Part shown: positions 1 to 9,789 of the stretch, one piece after another
Numbering within the stretch: the stretch's first letter is position 1
How the letters are laid out: every line of letters begins with the position of its first letter
Assembly (NCBI RefSeq): GCF_024721155.1
Contig: NZ_JAHVAP010000001.1
Span: forward strand, 620,001-684,000
DNA from: Mucilaginibacter phenanthrenivorans
Lineage (GTDB): Bacteria > Bacteroidota > Bacteroidia > Sphingobacteriales > Sphingobacteriaceae
Direction of reading: 5' to 3'
Length of the DNA stretch: 64,000 bases
Program-made: the position numbers and the translations under genes
Notes under the pieces: generated by a model
Databases searched by the model: none
What the model saw: only the letters and a program-made list of their open reading frames with translations
What the model was told of the DNA's origin: nothing

Positions 1-1
1 C

Positions 2-2236
2 AACTACCCGGATCTTTTATTGAAAAATGGGTATATCTGGGATCAAAGTCTCAGGGTATCTGGCGGTACAGAGAGAACGCAGTTTACTGTCGGTGCCGGA
101 TACCGCGTCAATACCGGTTTGGAGCCCAATAACAGTACCAAACGTGTTTCATTGAATGCAACGCTGGATCACAAGATCAATAAATATATTAAGTTCGGGC
201 TCAGCAGCCTGACTACACTACGGATGATCAATGCAGGTGGCGGTAACCAGTTACAGGCCGCGGATTATATGAGCCCGCTGACCTACCCTTATAATGCAGA
301 CGGTTCGATCAACTTGTTGCCGCAATCGGATCAATTCGATGCCACAACGGGTAACCCGCTTTATCCCGGTTCCCGTCCGGATCTATATTATAACTATACA
401 CGCGGATTTGAAAGTAACAGTATTTTATACGGAGAGCTGAGTCCTGTCGAGCATTTAAAATACAGGTATAGCGTAAATTACAGCTATAATCAGTCGCTGG
501 CCGGAACCTACAATGGTGTTAACGGCATTGGTATCTTAACCATACCACAAACTACGGCAAGTACCGTAAACAATTATTCATACCGTTTAACGCAAGAGCA
601 CTTATTAACGTATGATAACGTCTTTGCTGAAAAACATGCGGTCAACTTTGTCGCGGTTTTTTCAAATGAACTTGCGCATACTGAAAATTCCGGGTTCAAC
701 GCTACAGGCATACCTTCTAATGCGAACCTGAATTCCAACCTGGCATTGGCGCAGACTGTCATTCCGCAAAACGGGGCCTACAGTGAACAGGGCCTCGTCT
801 CTTATGTGGGACGCCTGAACTATGCTTACGACAGGAAATACAACCTTACGCTCGCTATCCGCTCAGACGCCAACTCGGCACTCGCCGCAGGGCATCAGCG
901 GACAACGTATCCGTCTGTCGGTTTAGGTTGGGTGATCAGCAATGAAGATTTCATGAAGCGGTTTACTTTCATCGATAACCTGAAGCTGCGCGGTGGCTAT
1001 GGACAAACATCAACGATCACTACAATTTCACCTTACAACACCTTAGGACAGCTAAGTTCAAGTAAATATCAGTTCGGCGGGGCCTCCACAGGAGATCAGC
1101 AGGGTGTCAGGGTGACTACGCTCGTCAATTCAAATCTTACCTGGCAGCGAAGCGCTGAATATAATTTGGCACTGGATTTTGCCGTCCTTAAAAATCGTAT
1201 CACAGGATCTGTGGAGGTCTACCAAACCAGGACGACCGGGATTATTTTGCCAAACCAATTGCCGGTGACCAATGGCGCGTCATCCCAGGTTTCTAATTTG
1301 GGCACATCCCAAAATAAAGGATTGGAACTGACACTGAGCAGCGTTAACATTCGAAGTGAACGCGGGATCAATTGGTCCACGGATTTCAATATCGGTTTTG
1401 ACCGCGAAAAAATCCTGAGCCTCCCAAACGGCGCTTTGCAAAACATCAGTTCCGGTGAATTCGTAGGTCAGCCCCTTAACGTAATCTATGATGTGCGTAA
1501 AACAGGGATCTGGCAAAACAGCGAAGCTTCGCAGGCCGCCGTTTATGGACAAAAACCGGGTTCCATCAAAATCCAGGATCTTAATGGTGACGGAAAAATT
1601 GATGCCAAAGACGATCAGATCATCGGCCATTTCAATCCTAATTACACTTTTGGTCTGACCAACCGTGTCAGCTATAAGAATTTTGACATCAGTATTGTTG
1701 TACAGGCGCGGATGGGCTTTACCACGGCTGTACCTTATGTATCATCCTCCAACTCATCTACCAATGGGTGGCAGTTCCTGAACCTGGGACGCCACAACCA
1801 GCCGGTAATAAATTACTGGACACCGACCAATCCTTCAAACGCGTTTCCTGAGCCAAATGCGTACACGCAATTGCCTTATTATTCAACCCTGCAATACTAT
1901 GACGGGTCCTTTATTCGGGCAAAGAGCATCAACTTAGGCTACAACTTTTCTGACAAACTGGCGAATAAACTAGGTATGAGTTCATTAAGGATTTACACCA
2001 GCGTATCTAATCCATTCTTTATTTACGCGCCAATACGCCGTCATGGATTTTCTGTGCCCGATGCAGAATCCGGTTTTGCCTACAATGCAGGGGCGGTACC
2101 TGCTGACCCGTCGGTCAGCGGTAATATTGGGGGCGCAAATGCCGGTAACGGCGGGCAATTTTTCCGTGGTGTCAGTGTGAACAACGCCGCCGAAAATACA
2201 AGGGATTTTATTTTAGGTATTAATGCAAGATTTTAA
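2..2236 (+). CDS. SusC/RagA family TonB-dependent outer membrane receptor, C-terminal part
   Basis: The reading frame is open to the left edge, so the gene begins outside the window; the TTG at position 20 is an internal Leu codon, not a start. About 744 residues are visible, covering most of the beta-barrel of a SusC/RagA porin. Tyr/Asn/Gly-rich alternating strands, a receptor segment with GSIKIQDLNGDGKID (Ca-binding-like loop typical of SusC proteins), and a C-terminal aromatic ending ILGINARF support the call. Such proteins import oligosaccharides or peptides across the outer membrane using TonB energy, with a SusD lid. A SusD gene follows after 10 bases. The substrate cannot be told from the sequence. 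Confidence 0.93.
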   Translation, partial: NYPDLLLKNGYIWDQSLRVSGGTERTQFTVGAGYRVNTGLEPNNSTKRVSLNATLDHKINKYIKFGLSSLTTLRMINAGGGNQLQAADYMSPLTYPYNADGSINLLPQSDQFDATTGNPLYPGSRPDLYYNYTRGFESNSILYGELSPVEHLKYRYSVNYSYNQSLAGTYNGVNGIGILTIPQTTASTVNNYSYRLTQEHLLTYDNVFAEKHAVNFVAVFSNELAHTENSGFNATGIPSNANLNSNLALAQTVIPQNGAYSEQGLVSYVGRLNYAYDRKYNLTLAIRSDANSALAAGHQRTTYPSVGLGWVISNEDFMKRFTFIDNLKLRGGYGQTSTITTISPYNTLGQLSSSKYQFGGASTGDQQGVRVTTLVNSNLTWQRSAEYNLALDFAVLKNRITGSVEVYQTRTTGIILPNQLPVTNGASSQVSNLGTSQNKGLELTLSSVNIRSERGINWSTDFNIGFDREKILSLPNGALQNISSGEFVGQPLNVIYDVRKTGIWQNSEASQAAVYGQKPGSIKIQDLNGDGKIDAKDDQIIGHFNPNYTFGLTNRVSYKNFDISIVVQARMGFTTAVPYVSSSNSSTNGWQFLNLGRHNQPVINYWTPTNPSNAFPEPNAYTQLPYYSTLQYYDGSFIRAKSINLGYNFSDKLANKLGMSSLRIYTSVSNPFFIYAPIRRHGFSVPDAESGFAYNAGAVPADPSVSGNIGGANAGNGGQFFRGVSVNNAAENTRDFILGINARF

Positions 2237-2246
2237 TTGATGTTTT

Positions 2247-4196
2247 ATGAAAATATTTAATAAATACACCATTGTTTTTACTGTAGTAGCAGTATTAACG
2301 GCAGCCACCAGTTGTAAAAAGCTTCTGCTAGAGAATCCGCGCGCCGCACTCTATCCAAATTATTTCAGCACAGCGGGCGGCGTTCAGGCCGCTGTTGTAG
2401 GGGTCTACAACGACCTTAGAAGTGCCTTTTCAGGTGAAGGTTTGGTATTTATGTACGATGGCACCGACCAAAACATACCGGGCGGCAGTGCGGGAACCGT
2501 AGCGCCATTATATAATTCATTTAAAGGGATCACCTCATCTAACGGACCGGACATTACAGGTTTGTACGTGGATATCAATACGCTTAACGGCGTGTTTCAA
2601 TATGCATCAGCGATCACGGATCCGACAGCACGTACCCAATACGTTGCCCAGGCTAAGTTTTTAAGGGGTTTCATTTATTTTTGGCTGGTCCAGACATACG
2701 GCGGACTAACTGCTACACAAAAAGGCGGTATACCATTGCATACAACTTTTATCACAAAAGCGACCACATCAGATGTACCCGCGCAGTTATCGGATATTTA
2801 CAAACTGATCATTCAGGATTTTACGGATGCCGCTGCCGGACTGCCTAACACGGTCACCAGTTCGAACCCTTTTTCAGCCGCAGGCGTCGGCAAAAGTGCG
2901 ACCGCGGCGACGGCCAAAGCCTTTTTAGCCAAAACCTACCTGACCCGGGGGTATACAGAGGCGAAACAACCCGGAGATTTTCAGCAGGCTGCAGACATTA
3001 CCGCTGACCTGATCACCAATAAAGGCACCTATGGACTTAATCTGTGGCAGGATTATTTTGATGAACACAAGCCTGCGAATGATTACGGTCAGGAAAATAT
3101 GTTTGCGATCGATTACGGCGGTAAAGCCGATCCTAATTATACCGGTTACACACTACAAGGCTCCGGTGGTTATGGCCTTAATGAACTTTACGTCCTGGCA
3201 AGGTTCAATTATGTCGGACCCGGGGTTGACAATGTTGCAGGTATCGATGCCGTACCGCAGGTGATCAGCACGGCTAAACCGGGCATGCTCAGAGACGTTT
3301 ATAATGGCCGCCCATATGTTCGCCTTGCTCCCAATAAACCATATACCATGGATGTGGCTTTTGCCGATCAAATACACGATACCCGTTACGACGCTACCTT
3401 TCAAACTTTTTGGATTTGCAACAGGGTAACTTCACCAGGCCTGGAAAGCGATGGCGTTACGTTGAAAGGCACACTTGTACCGACTTCTAACGTATCGCTG
3501 TCTTCGTTTAATGTACCTGCAGATGGCGACACTGCTATTTTAATGCCGAGTACAGATGTTACGATGGCCCGCCGTAATGCCTTTAAAGGGCTGATCATTA
3601 CACCAAAACAATTTACGGCGCTCAATTTCCCAACGGTGAAAAAATTTGATGACCCTACGCGGACTGCTACAGGAGACTTCTCCAGCAGGCCGATTATTTT
3701 GATGCGCTTTTCTGAAGTTTACCTGATGAATGCTGAAGCAAATTACATGTTAGGTAATACCTCAAATGCCGCCGCCTCATTGAATGTCCTCAGGCAGCGG
3801 GCTGCCTACCGCAGCCCGGCTGATGCCAATGCTGTTGCTAAAAACCAGTTTTATGTAACAGCTTCAACGCAAAGTGCCGCCAATACGGCCAATGCCGCAG
3901 CTATACTGTTAACGCCGGCGCAACAGGCGCAACTCGCTATTCCAAACAATACGACTACGGCAGGTTCATTATGCGGGATGGACCTGATACTGGATGAATA
4001 CAGCAGGGAGTTGTATGGTGACCCGCGCCGCTGGTATGACCTGGTGAGGACTCAGCAACTGGTAAGACGGAATCAAATGTATAACATAGCCGGCGGTCCT
4101 AATGTTCAGCCCTATCATGCACGCTGGCCGATACCGCAAAGTTTAATAAACAACGTATTGTCAGGCCCGCCTTATCCACAAAATAACGGCTATTAA
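2247..4196 (+). CDS. SusD/RagB family nutrient-binding outer membrane lipoprotein
   Basis: This 649-residue protein starts with a lipoprotein signal peptide; the lipobox LTAATSC places the acylated Cys at residue 23. It has the SusD layout: an N-terminal helical TPR-like part (for example AKFLRGFIYFWLVQTYGG near residue 137) and a C-terminal region with RFSEVYLMNAEANY and a late YSRELYGDPRRWYDLVR segment, both family hallmarks. It is expected to form the surface lid over the SusC barrel encoded immediately upstream. At 649 residues it is longer than many SusD proteins, which suggests extended loops. The strong hairpin just after the stop codon probably ends this two-gene unit. Confidence 0.95.
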   Translation: MKIFNKYTIVFTVVAVLTAATSCKKLLLENPRAALYPNYFSTAGGVQAAVVGVYNDLRSAFSGEGLVFMYDGTDQNIPGGSAGTVAPLYNSFKGITSSNGPDITGLYVDINTLNGVFQYASAITDPTARTQYVAQAKFLRGFIYFWLVQTYGGLTATQKGGIPLHTTFITKATTSDVPAQLSDIYKLIIQDFTDAAAGLPNTVTSSNPFSAAGVGKSATAATAKAFLAKTYLTRGYTEAKQPGDFQQAADITADLITNKGTYGLNLWQDYFDEHKPANDYGQENMFAIDYGGKADPNYTGYTLQGSGGYGLNELYVLARFNYVGPGVDNVAGIDAVPQVISTAKPGMLRDVYNGRPYVRLAPNKPYTMDVAFADQIHDTRYDATFQTFWICNRVTSPGLESDGVTLKGTLVPTSNVSLSSFNVPADGDTAILMPSTDVTMARRNAFKGLIITPKQFTALNFPTVKKFDDPTRTATGDFSSRPIILMRFSEVYLMNAEANYMLGNTSNAAASLNVLRQRAAYRSPADANAVAKNQFYVTASTQSAANTANAAAILLTPAQQAQLAIPNNTTTAGSLCGMDLILDEYSRELYGDPRRWYDLVRTQQLVRRNQMYNIAGGPNVQPYHARWPIPQSLINNVLSGPPYPQNNGY

Positions 4197-4217
4197 CCTC
4201 ATCTTTTATACAATTTC

Positions 4218-4248
4218 GGGCTGTCTTAGAAATGAGACGGCCTTTTTT
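4218..4248 (+). terminator. Intrinsic terminator after the SusC/SusD pair
   Basis: GGCTGTCT and AGACGGCC form an 8-bp stem (one G-U pair) around an 8-base loop, followed directly by six T residues. It lies 22 bases after the SusD stop codon. Confidence 0.8.
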
Positions 4249-4328
4249 ATGTATTAGGCAAAAAAACAGCGTTTTTGCACGATAGTCATTCATGTAAATA
4301 ATACCATTCGGGGCCTGTTTATAAAGGT

Positions 4329-4349
4329 GTATCGACGGAAAGGCGATAT
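4329..4349. promoter_or_regulatory. Possible operator half-sites upstream of the LytS-type kinase gene
   Basis: GTATCGACGG is followed by CGATAT on the same strand, about 75-95 bases upstream of the kinase start. The GTATCGAC half resembles one arm of the long inverted repeat upstream of the tolC-like gene at 11142-11174. A shared LytTR response-regulator site is an inference from this similarity only. Confidence 0.3.
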
Positions 4350-4386
4350 GTTCCTATAGAAACCCCGGGAGCGCAATTGGAGATAC

Positions 4387-4417
4387 TTTGCTTTTGAAAA
4401 TAAAAGGCGGTAATTTG
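4387..4417 (+). promoter_or_regulatory. Bacteroidota-type promoter candidate for the LytS/LytTR operon
   Basis: TTTG at 4387-4390 lies 20 bases before TAATTTG at 4411-4417, resembling the -33 TTTG / -7 TAnnTTTG arrangement of Bacteroidota promoters. Transcription would start close to the GTG at 4422. That would favour either a leaderless message or translation from the in-frame TTG at 4449. Confidence 0.35.
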
Positions 4418-4421
4418 TAAT

Positions 4422-5492
4422 GTGTTATCTCTGGCTAAAATAACCCGTTTGCGATCCATTATCTTTTCAGTACACTTTGCAGTGCTACTGGGCTTACTGG
4501 TGTTTACCTGTATCCCGCTGACCATTACATCGTCGCTACCGGTACAGATCTGGACCAAGCAATTAACGCTGTATGCTGCTTTGGTGGGTATATTTTACCT
4601 CCATCTCCGGGTACTTATCCCCAAACTGCTTTATAACAACCGCGGGGGCATTTTCGCACTGATCGTTTTCCTGATCTGTATCGCCGCGCCGGTATTAAAC
4701 CACCAGGCTGATAAACTGATAGACCTGCAGGGCTTGCTCCGCAGGTTTGCGCCCGGACATCCTCCCGTGGATGATCGTTATACACCGGTAGGCGACCTCA
4801 GCATCATGATCATGACCATGATCGTCATCGGGATCGCTATTATTATATCGGTTACCCGGAAAGTGCAGGCCGACCTGTTAAAAGAGAAAGCGCTGGAGAA
4901 TGACCGAATCGCGGGCGAACTGGCCATTTTACGCTCACAGATCAACCCTCATTTCTTTTTCAATGTATTGCATACCATTTACGGGCTCACCGAGATCGAT
5001 ACAGACCGGGCCCGTGAGGCTATTTACACCCTGTCGCATATGATGCGTTATGTCTTGTACGAAACCCGGCAGCCGTCAACCACCCTGGAAAAAGAGTTAC
5101 GCCTGATCGACAGCTACCGGCAGTTAATGCAACTGCGCCTGCCGGAACATGTAGCGGTTGTTTTTAACCGGCCCGAAGGCCCGCTTAATATTCCACTTTC
5201 GCCTATGCTGCTGCTGCCTTTTGTGGAAAATGCCTTTAAGCATGGCATCAGTACGGTTCAGCCGAGTCATATTTATATATCGGCACAGTTATGCCAGGCA
5301 TTGCTGCGCTTTGAGGTACGTAATACTTTATTTGCGGAACCGGCAAAGGAAACGGATGAGGGCAGCGGGATCGGCCTGGCCAATACACGCCGCCGCCTGG
5401 ACCTGATCTATCCGGGCAAATACAAGCTCACCGTTAAAGAAGACCGCGAGCTCCAGGAATTCAGGATCGAACTTCAAATAACTTTGACATGA
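4422..5492 (+). CDS. LytS/YehU-type sensor histidine kinase
   Basis: This 356-residue kinase has four predicted membrane segments (about residues 13-33, 47-68, 78-94 and 124-145). A cytoplasmic His_kinase domain follows with the box QINPHFFFN, phosphoacceptor His177, and a C-terminal ATPase region with LLPFVENAFKHG (N box) and GSGIGLANTRRRL (G box). It lacks a separate periplasmic domain, as is usual in this family. The stop overlaps the start of the LytTR regulator gene by 4 bases, so the two are co-translated partners. Start choice is uncertain: GTG at 4422 gives the longest form, and TTG at 4449 (Leu10) is an alternative that would leave the first membrane segment intact. Confidence 0.9.
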   Translation: MLSLAKITRLRSIIFSVHFAVLLGLLVFTCIPLTITSSLPVQIWTKQLTLYAALVGIFYLHLRVLIPKLLYNNRGGIFALIVFLICIAAPVLNHQADKLIDLQGLLRRFAPGHPPVDDRYTPVGDLSIMIMTMIVIGIAIIISVTRKVQADLLKEKALENDRIAGELAILRSQINPHFFFNVLHTIYGLTEIDTDRAREAIYTLSHMMRYVLYETRQPSTTLEKELRLIDSYRQLMQLRLPEHVAVVFNRPEGPLNIPLSPMLLLPFVENAFKHGISTVQPSHIYISAQLCQALLRFEVRNTLFAEPAKETDEGSGIGLANTRRRLDLIYPGKYKLTVKEDRELQEFRIELQITLT

Positions 5493-6217
5493 CCATTCAC
5501 TGTATCGCCGTCGATGATGAGCCGGTGGCTTTAGAAATGATTGCCGCTTATATAGCCAAGACCCGATTCCTGAAACTGGTTGGCAAATGTGCCAGCGCCG
5601 TGACTGCACTAAACTTTTTGAATGAACACCCTGAAGTACAGCTTGTTTTTTTAGACATCAGGATGGCTGATTTGAACGGGCTGGAGTTTGCGGGCATGAT
5701 TGATCAGGGTGACAACCGGCGATCGGTACGCATCGTTTTTACAACCGCTTTTGATCAGTACGCGCTGGACGGGCACAAGCTGGCCGCACTGGATTACCTG
5801 TTAAAACCATTCAGTTTTGCTGATTTTACCCGTGCCGCCAACCGTGCACGGGAATATTTTACTTTGCTGGAGCAAGATCACGAGCGGCAGTACCTTCATG
5901 TATATGCCAATTACCAACAGGTTCGCATCGATACGGCACAGATCCGCTACGTGGAAAGTATGGCTGACTATATCAAGATCTATTTGGAAGATCAGCCCAA
6001 ACCGCTAAAGACGCTGATGACTTTAAAAGTAGCAGAACAAAAACTGCCCGCCAGCCACTTTGTGCGCTTGCACCGTTCCTTCATTGTGGCCATAGATAAA
6101 GTGACAGCCGTAAGCAAAACGTCCGTCCAGGTTGGCCGGGTTGCCATCCCGGTATCTGAACCTTACCGGGAGGCATTTGGCAATTTTATGAAAAGCTGGC
6201 GTCAGCCCGGTTCCTGA
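5489..6217 (+). CDS. LytTR-family response regulator
   Basis: Residues 1-120 form a receiver domain with acidic pair Asp9-Asp10, phosphorylatable Asp56 (VFLDIRMADLNG) and conserved Lys106 in LLKPFS. Residues about 140-240 form a LytTR DNA-binding domain with IRYVESMADYIKIYL and FVRLHRSFIVAIDKV. The start codon overlaps the kinase stop (ATGA). The gene ends one base from the end of the convergent 117-residue gene, which is probably the tail of the efflux operon. Efflux control is plausible from position and from similar upstream motifs, but is not shown directly. Confidence 0.93.
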   Translation: MTIHCIAVDDEPVALEMIAAYIAKTRFLKLVGKCASAVTALNFLNEHPEVQLVFLDIRMADLNGLEFAGMIDQGDNRRSVRIVFTTAFDQYALDGHKLAALDYLLKPFSFADFTRAANRAREYFTLLEQDHERQYLHVYANYQQVRIDTAQIRYVESMADYIKIYLEDQPKPLKTLMTLKVAEQKLPASHFVRLHRSFIVAIDKVTAVSKTSVQVGRVAIPVSEPYREAFGNFMKSWRQPGS

Positions 6218-6218
6218 A

Positions 6219-6572
6219 TTATTTTGTTTTTTTGATCACATAACTCATATCACCCATCGGGCCGCCCTTCATGTAAAGCACGATCTGGTCAGCGCTTTTT
6301 ACCTTGCCGGTCATTTTAAACTGCTGGTCCATGATGGGCAATGTAAACGCTAAGCTGTCATCTTTAAACCAGCCATCGGTTAATTGAATGGTGTTCCCGT
6401 CCGGGCCCTGAGTACTGCCGCTTAGCTTTTGCCCGTCCACTTTAAAATCATAGGCCACTTCAATTTGATCATTAATGGAACCTTTCCAGTGACCATTGAT
6501 ATCAGTGGCCGCATAAACGAATGTTACGATGGCCATGGCCATCACGGTGGGGATCAGTTTTTTAATTTTCAT
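6219..6572 (-). CDS. Small secreted protein of unknown function
   Basis: This 117-residue protein has an N-terminal signal peptide (hydrophobic stretch about residues 6-22, likely cleavage near VYA-A). Its body is rich in beta strand, containing GHWKGSINDQIEVAYDFKVDG, KLSGSTQGPDG and a lysine-rich end. The pattern of a short secreted domain with a GxWxG opening resembles small lipocalin-like or glycoside-hydrolase-associated Bacteroidota proteins, but no family is firmly recognised. It starts 33 bases after the MacB-like permease gene on the same strand and may be the last gene of that operon. Confidence 0.75.
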   Translation of the reverse strand: MKIKKLIPTVMAMAIVTFVYAATDINGHWKGSINDQIEVAYDFKVDGQKLSGSTQGPDGNTIQLTDGWFKDDSLAFTLPIMDQQFKMTGKVKSADQIVLYMKGGPMGDMSYVIKKTK

Positions 6573-6605
6573 GTTTTTTAGGATTTATTGGTGATTAAAT
6601 TAATT

Positions 6606-7826
6606 TTATTCATATCGCAAAGCCTCTATCGGGTCCAGCCGGGAAGCTTTCAGGGCCGGGTAATAGCCAAAGAAAACGCCGATCAGTGTGCAGAAACCAA
6701 ATGCTTCCATAATGGATGCTTTATCAATAATAGGCGCCCATTTCAGCGCATTGGCGATAACAAACGCCAGTGTCTCGCCGATCAGGATACCGATGAGGCC
6801 GCCGGTAACGCTGATGAGAATGGCTTCAGTTAAAAACTGGCTGAGGATGTCCCTGCCGCGTGCCCCGATCGCCATGCGCAAGCCGATTTCTTTGGTACGT
6901 TCGGTTACCGATACGTACATGATATTCATGATGCCAATCCCCCCGATGACCAGCGATATGGCCGCTATGGCGGTCAGTAATGCGGTCAGCAACGTGGTGA
7001 TGGAGCTCAGGGTCTGTATAAGTTCGGCCTGGGTGCGTACCGTAAAGTCATTGTCTTCGGCCGGGCGGAGCCGGTGCGTTTTACGCAGGATCTTCTCCAT
7101 TTCGTCCGCTGCTGCCTGCGACAGGTTTTCAGATTTAGCCGAGGCATTAAAACTGCCGAAATAGATGGATGCGATGATCCGTTTCTGAACGGTGGTGTAG
7201 GGCGCAAGGATAATATCGTCCTGATCCTGCCCAAAAGTGTTTTGCCCTTTTTTATTGAGTATGCCGATGACCTGGAAAGGGATTTTCTTAAAACGGATGA
7301 TCTTACCGACCGGATCAACACCCTTTGGAAATACATTATCGACCACGGTTTGGCCCAGCAGGCAAACTTTCCCGTAAGTGTGTACATCCCGGTCCGAAAA
7401 CATTTTACCGTCTTTGAGCGATATATTTTTGATGGCAAGATAGTCCTGGTTCACCCCTTCAATGGTGGTCGGCCAGTTCAGCGAACCATTTATGGCCTGG
7501 CCTTTGGATTGTGACGAAGGCGATATGGCATTAATATAAGTGGCTTCCTTTTTTATGGCAACGAGGTCTTTTTCGGTCAGGGTTTCCACGTTGGCGCCCT
7601 GCAAACGCGCACCGCCCGGCGCATTGCTGTTGGGCATGACCATGATCAGGTTGGAGCCCATGCCGGCAAGCGAATTATGGACACTGGCGGTGGAGCCAGC
7701 GCCGATTGCCCCGATGGTGATCACGGCGGCCACACCAATAATGATACCGAGCATGGTAAGCACGGCCCTTAACTTATTGCGTTGCAGGGCCAGTAGCGCG
7801 AGCCTGATCAAATTTAAAACTTTCAT
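6606..7826 (-). CDS. MacB-like ABC transporter permease
   Basis: This 406-residue protein has the MacB/FtsX arrangement. One N-terminal membrane helix (about residues 19-45) is followed by a large periplasmic domain (about 46-270) with typical GDRDV-type segments. Three C-terminal membrane helices carry the signature IGGIGIMNIMYVSVTERTKEIGLRMAIGA. It has no fused ATPase; that is encoded by the gene overlapping its start by 4 bases. With the adaptor and TolC-like genes upstream it should form a tripartite efflux or export pump driven by mechanotransmission. The cargo (macrolide, peptide or siderophore-like) cannot be inferred. Confidence 0.93.
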   Translation of the reverse strand: MKVLNLIRLALLALQRNKLRAVLTMLGIIIGVAAVITIGAIGAGSTASVHNSLAGMGSNLIMVMPNSNAPGGARLQGANVETLTEKDLVAIKKEATYINAISPSSQSKGQAINGSLNWPTTIEGVNQDYLAIKNISLKDGKMFSDRDVHTYGKVCLLGQTVVDNVFPKGVDPVGKIIRFKKIPFQVIGILNKKGQNTFGQDQDDIILAPYTTVQKRIIASIYFGSFNASAKSENLSQAAADEMEKILRKTHRLRPAEDNDFTVRTQAELIQTLSSITTLLTALLTAIAAISLVIGGIGIMNIMYVSVTERTKEIGLRMAIGARGRDILSQFLTEAILISVTGGLIGILIGETLAFVIANALKWAPIIDKASIMEAFGFCTLIGVFFGYYPALKASRLDPIEALRYE

Positions 7827-8575
7827 ACGTGGTAATCTTCGGTTTGAGGTAAGGCGGCCAGCATCTCTTTGGCCGAACGTACCTGCTGGTTAATTTGATC
7901 TTTCACCACCCGGCCATCCCTGAGCGTAATCGTTCGGCTGCTAAAAGCGGCGATATCCGGTTCGTGGGTTACAAAAACGATGGTTTTGCCCTGGCTTTGA
8001 TTCAGGTCCTGCATCAAAGCCATAATTTCGTAAGATGTACGGGTATCCAGGTTACCCGTAGCTTCGTCGGCCAGTATCATCACCGGCTCGTTCACCAGCG
8101 CACGGGCAATGGCGACCCGTTGCTGCTGCCCGCCCGACATTTCGTTGGGCAGGTGATGCATCCGGTCGCCCAGTTTTACCGCTTGTAAGGCGGCGGCGGC
8201 CCGTTCCCGGCGTTCTGCTGCCGTTACCGTAGGGTTATAAAACAGCGGCAGCTCCACATTTTCCAAAGCCGTGGTTCGCGGCAGCAGGTTATATGCCTGA
8301 AACACAAAACCTATCTTCTCATTTCGAAGCTTGGCCAATTCGTCCCGGCTCCGTTCGCGCACAGATACGCCATCAAGCAGGTAATTGCCGTTGGTTGGTT
8401 TATCCAGGCAGCCCAGGGTATTCAGCAAGGTTGTTTTGCCCGAGCCGCTGCTGCCCATAATGGTCACAAACTCACCGGCAAATACATCAAAACTTACCCC
8501 TTTGAGTGCCCGCACAATTTCCGACCCCATCTGGAATTCCCGTTTAATATCATGTAACTCTAATATCTTTTTCAT
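7823..8575 (-). CDS. MacB/LolD-type ABC transporter ATP-binding protein
   Basis: This 250-residue nucleotide-binding subunit has Walker A GSSGSGKT (41-48), Q-loop [12 protein letters not shown] (about 91), signature [15 protein letters not shown] (146-160), Walker [11 protein letters not shown] (about 165-174) and an H-loop FVTHEPD. Sequence type and 250-residue length match the MacB/LolD/FtsE branch. Its start overlaps the adaptor stop by one base and its end overlaps the permease start by four. This tight coupling supports a single complex. Confidence 0.96.
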   Translation of the reverse strand: MKKILELHDIKREFQMGSEIVRALKGVSFDVFAGEFVTIMGSSGSGKTTLLNTLGCLDKPTNGNYLLDGVSVRERSRDELAKLRNEKIGFVFQAYNLLPRTTALENVELPLFYNPTVTAAERRERAAAALQAVKLGDRMHHLPNEMSGGQQQRVAIARALVNEPVMILADEATGNLDTRTSYEIMALMQDLNQSQGKTIVFVTHEPDIAAFSSRTITLRDGRVVKDQINQQVRSAKEMLAALPQTEDYHV

Positions 8576-9783
8576 TACGGCTTCTTGTTTTTATCAGCGC
8601 CGCCCGGGCTGGGTAGGATAGATGTACCTGCTTCGGCCTGCACCGGTACCGGCAGCGAGGATACGATGGTGTCTTTTACAGAAAGCCCTGCAAGGATCTC
8701 GGCATGCGTATTGTCATCCAGCCCGTAGCGAACCGGGGTTTGTACCAGCTCCTTACCTTTTTTAAGCCACACGCTTCCTGGTTTTCCGGGGCCATTAGTC
8801 GCATTACCGTTATTGCCCTGCGCCATTGGTTTTAAAACAAACTGTTTTCTTAGCGGGGAATCAGGCGCAAAATTCAGCGACTTGGAGCTGACCATCAGTG
8901 CGTTTTTGACCTCTTTGGTATAAACGCTGATGTTGGCGGTCATACCTGGTTTAAGCATCAGGCTGTCATTAGGGGCATAGATAATGGTGGTATAGGTCAC
9001 TACGTTTGAAGTGCTCTTCGGGTGCAGGCGAACATCGTATACTGTTCCTTTAAACACATCATCGATATAGGCGTCTACCGTAAAGCTGGCACGGTTGCCG
9101 ATTTTTACGTTGCCGATGTCGGCCTCGTCCACATCAGCCTGTACCTGCATTTTGGAAATATCTTTAGCGATCACAAAAAGCGTTGGTGTACTGAATGCTG
9201 CGGCAACGGTTTGCCCGAGGCTGACACTGCGCGATAGCACCACGCCGTCTACCGGCGAATAAATGTCGGTATAAGAGAGGTTTTTTTCGGCCGAGCGCAG
9301 CGCAGCCGAAGCATTATCAACCGCCGCTTTCGACGAATTAAAATTGTTCAAAGCCGATTCATAATCCTGCTTACTGATCGAGCCGCTGCTGTACAACAGC
9401 TTTTGCCGGTTATAAAAATTCTCATTGTAAACCAGCTGGCTTTGCTGTGTGCGCAGGGTAGCGCTGGCCTGATCGACCGTTGCCTGCAATAGCGATTTAT
9501 CCAGCTGCGCCAATAACTGGCCTTTTTTTACTTTGGAGTTGAAATCGGCATTGATTACTTTAACGATGCCCGATACCTGGGTGCCTACCGCTACGGTATC
9601 TACGGGTTGAATGGTACCGGTTGCGGTAACGGTTTGGGCGATGTAACCATAGGTTGGTACTTCGGTAGGCAGCACCACCAGTTTTTCTTTCTTTTTAGTA
9701 GTAATGAACCAAATACCGCCAACCACTATAATGATGGCAGCGATAACGAGCGTTCTTTTTGTATTTTTTTTCATAATGATCAT
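8575..9783 (-). CDS. MacA-like periplasmic adaptor (HlyD/RND membrane-fusion family)
   Basis: This 402-residue protein has one N-terminal membrane anchor (about residues 9-27). A barrel-sandwich hybrid half motif (IQPVDTVAVGTQVSGIVK) precedes a long helical hairpin (about 95-170, with LLQATVDQASATLRTQQ). The second lipoyl half (YTDIYSPVDGVVLSRSVS) and beta-barrel domains follow. It should bridge the inner-membrane MacB-like pump and the TolC-like outer-membrane channel. The first ATG codes MIIMKK; the second, at Met4, is equally plausible. It starts 6 bases after the TolC-like gene. Confidence 0.94.
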   Translation of the reverse strand: MIIMKKNTKRTLVIAAIIIVVGGIWFITTKKKEKLVVLPTEVPTYGYIAQTVTATGTIQPVDTVAVGTQVSGIVKVINADFNSKVKKGQLLAQLDKSLLQATVDQASATLRTQQSQLVYNENFYNRQKLLYSSGSISKQDYESALNNFNSSKAAVDNASAALRSAEKNLSYTDIYSPVDGVVLSRSVSLGQTVAAAFSTPTLFVIAKDISKMQVQADVDEADIGNVKIGNRASFTVDAYIDDVFKGTVYDVRLHPKSTSNVVTYTTIIYAPNDSLMLKPGMTANISVYTKEVKNALMVSSKSLNFAPDSPLRKQFVLKPMAQGNNGNATNGPGKPGSVWLKKGKELVQTPVRYGLDDNTHAEILAGLSVKDTIVSSLPVPVQAEAGTSILPSPGGADKNKKP

Positions 9784-9789
9784 GCGCGG

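Noticed and set aside
20..22. TTG start for the first SusC
   Set aside because: The frame is open to the window edge and the sequence is barrel interior, so the true start lies outside.
4099..4293. Minus-strand ORF over the SusD end and terminator
   Set aside because: Reads through a clear terminator hairpin and overlaps a well-supported gene; shadow frame.
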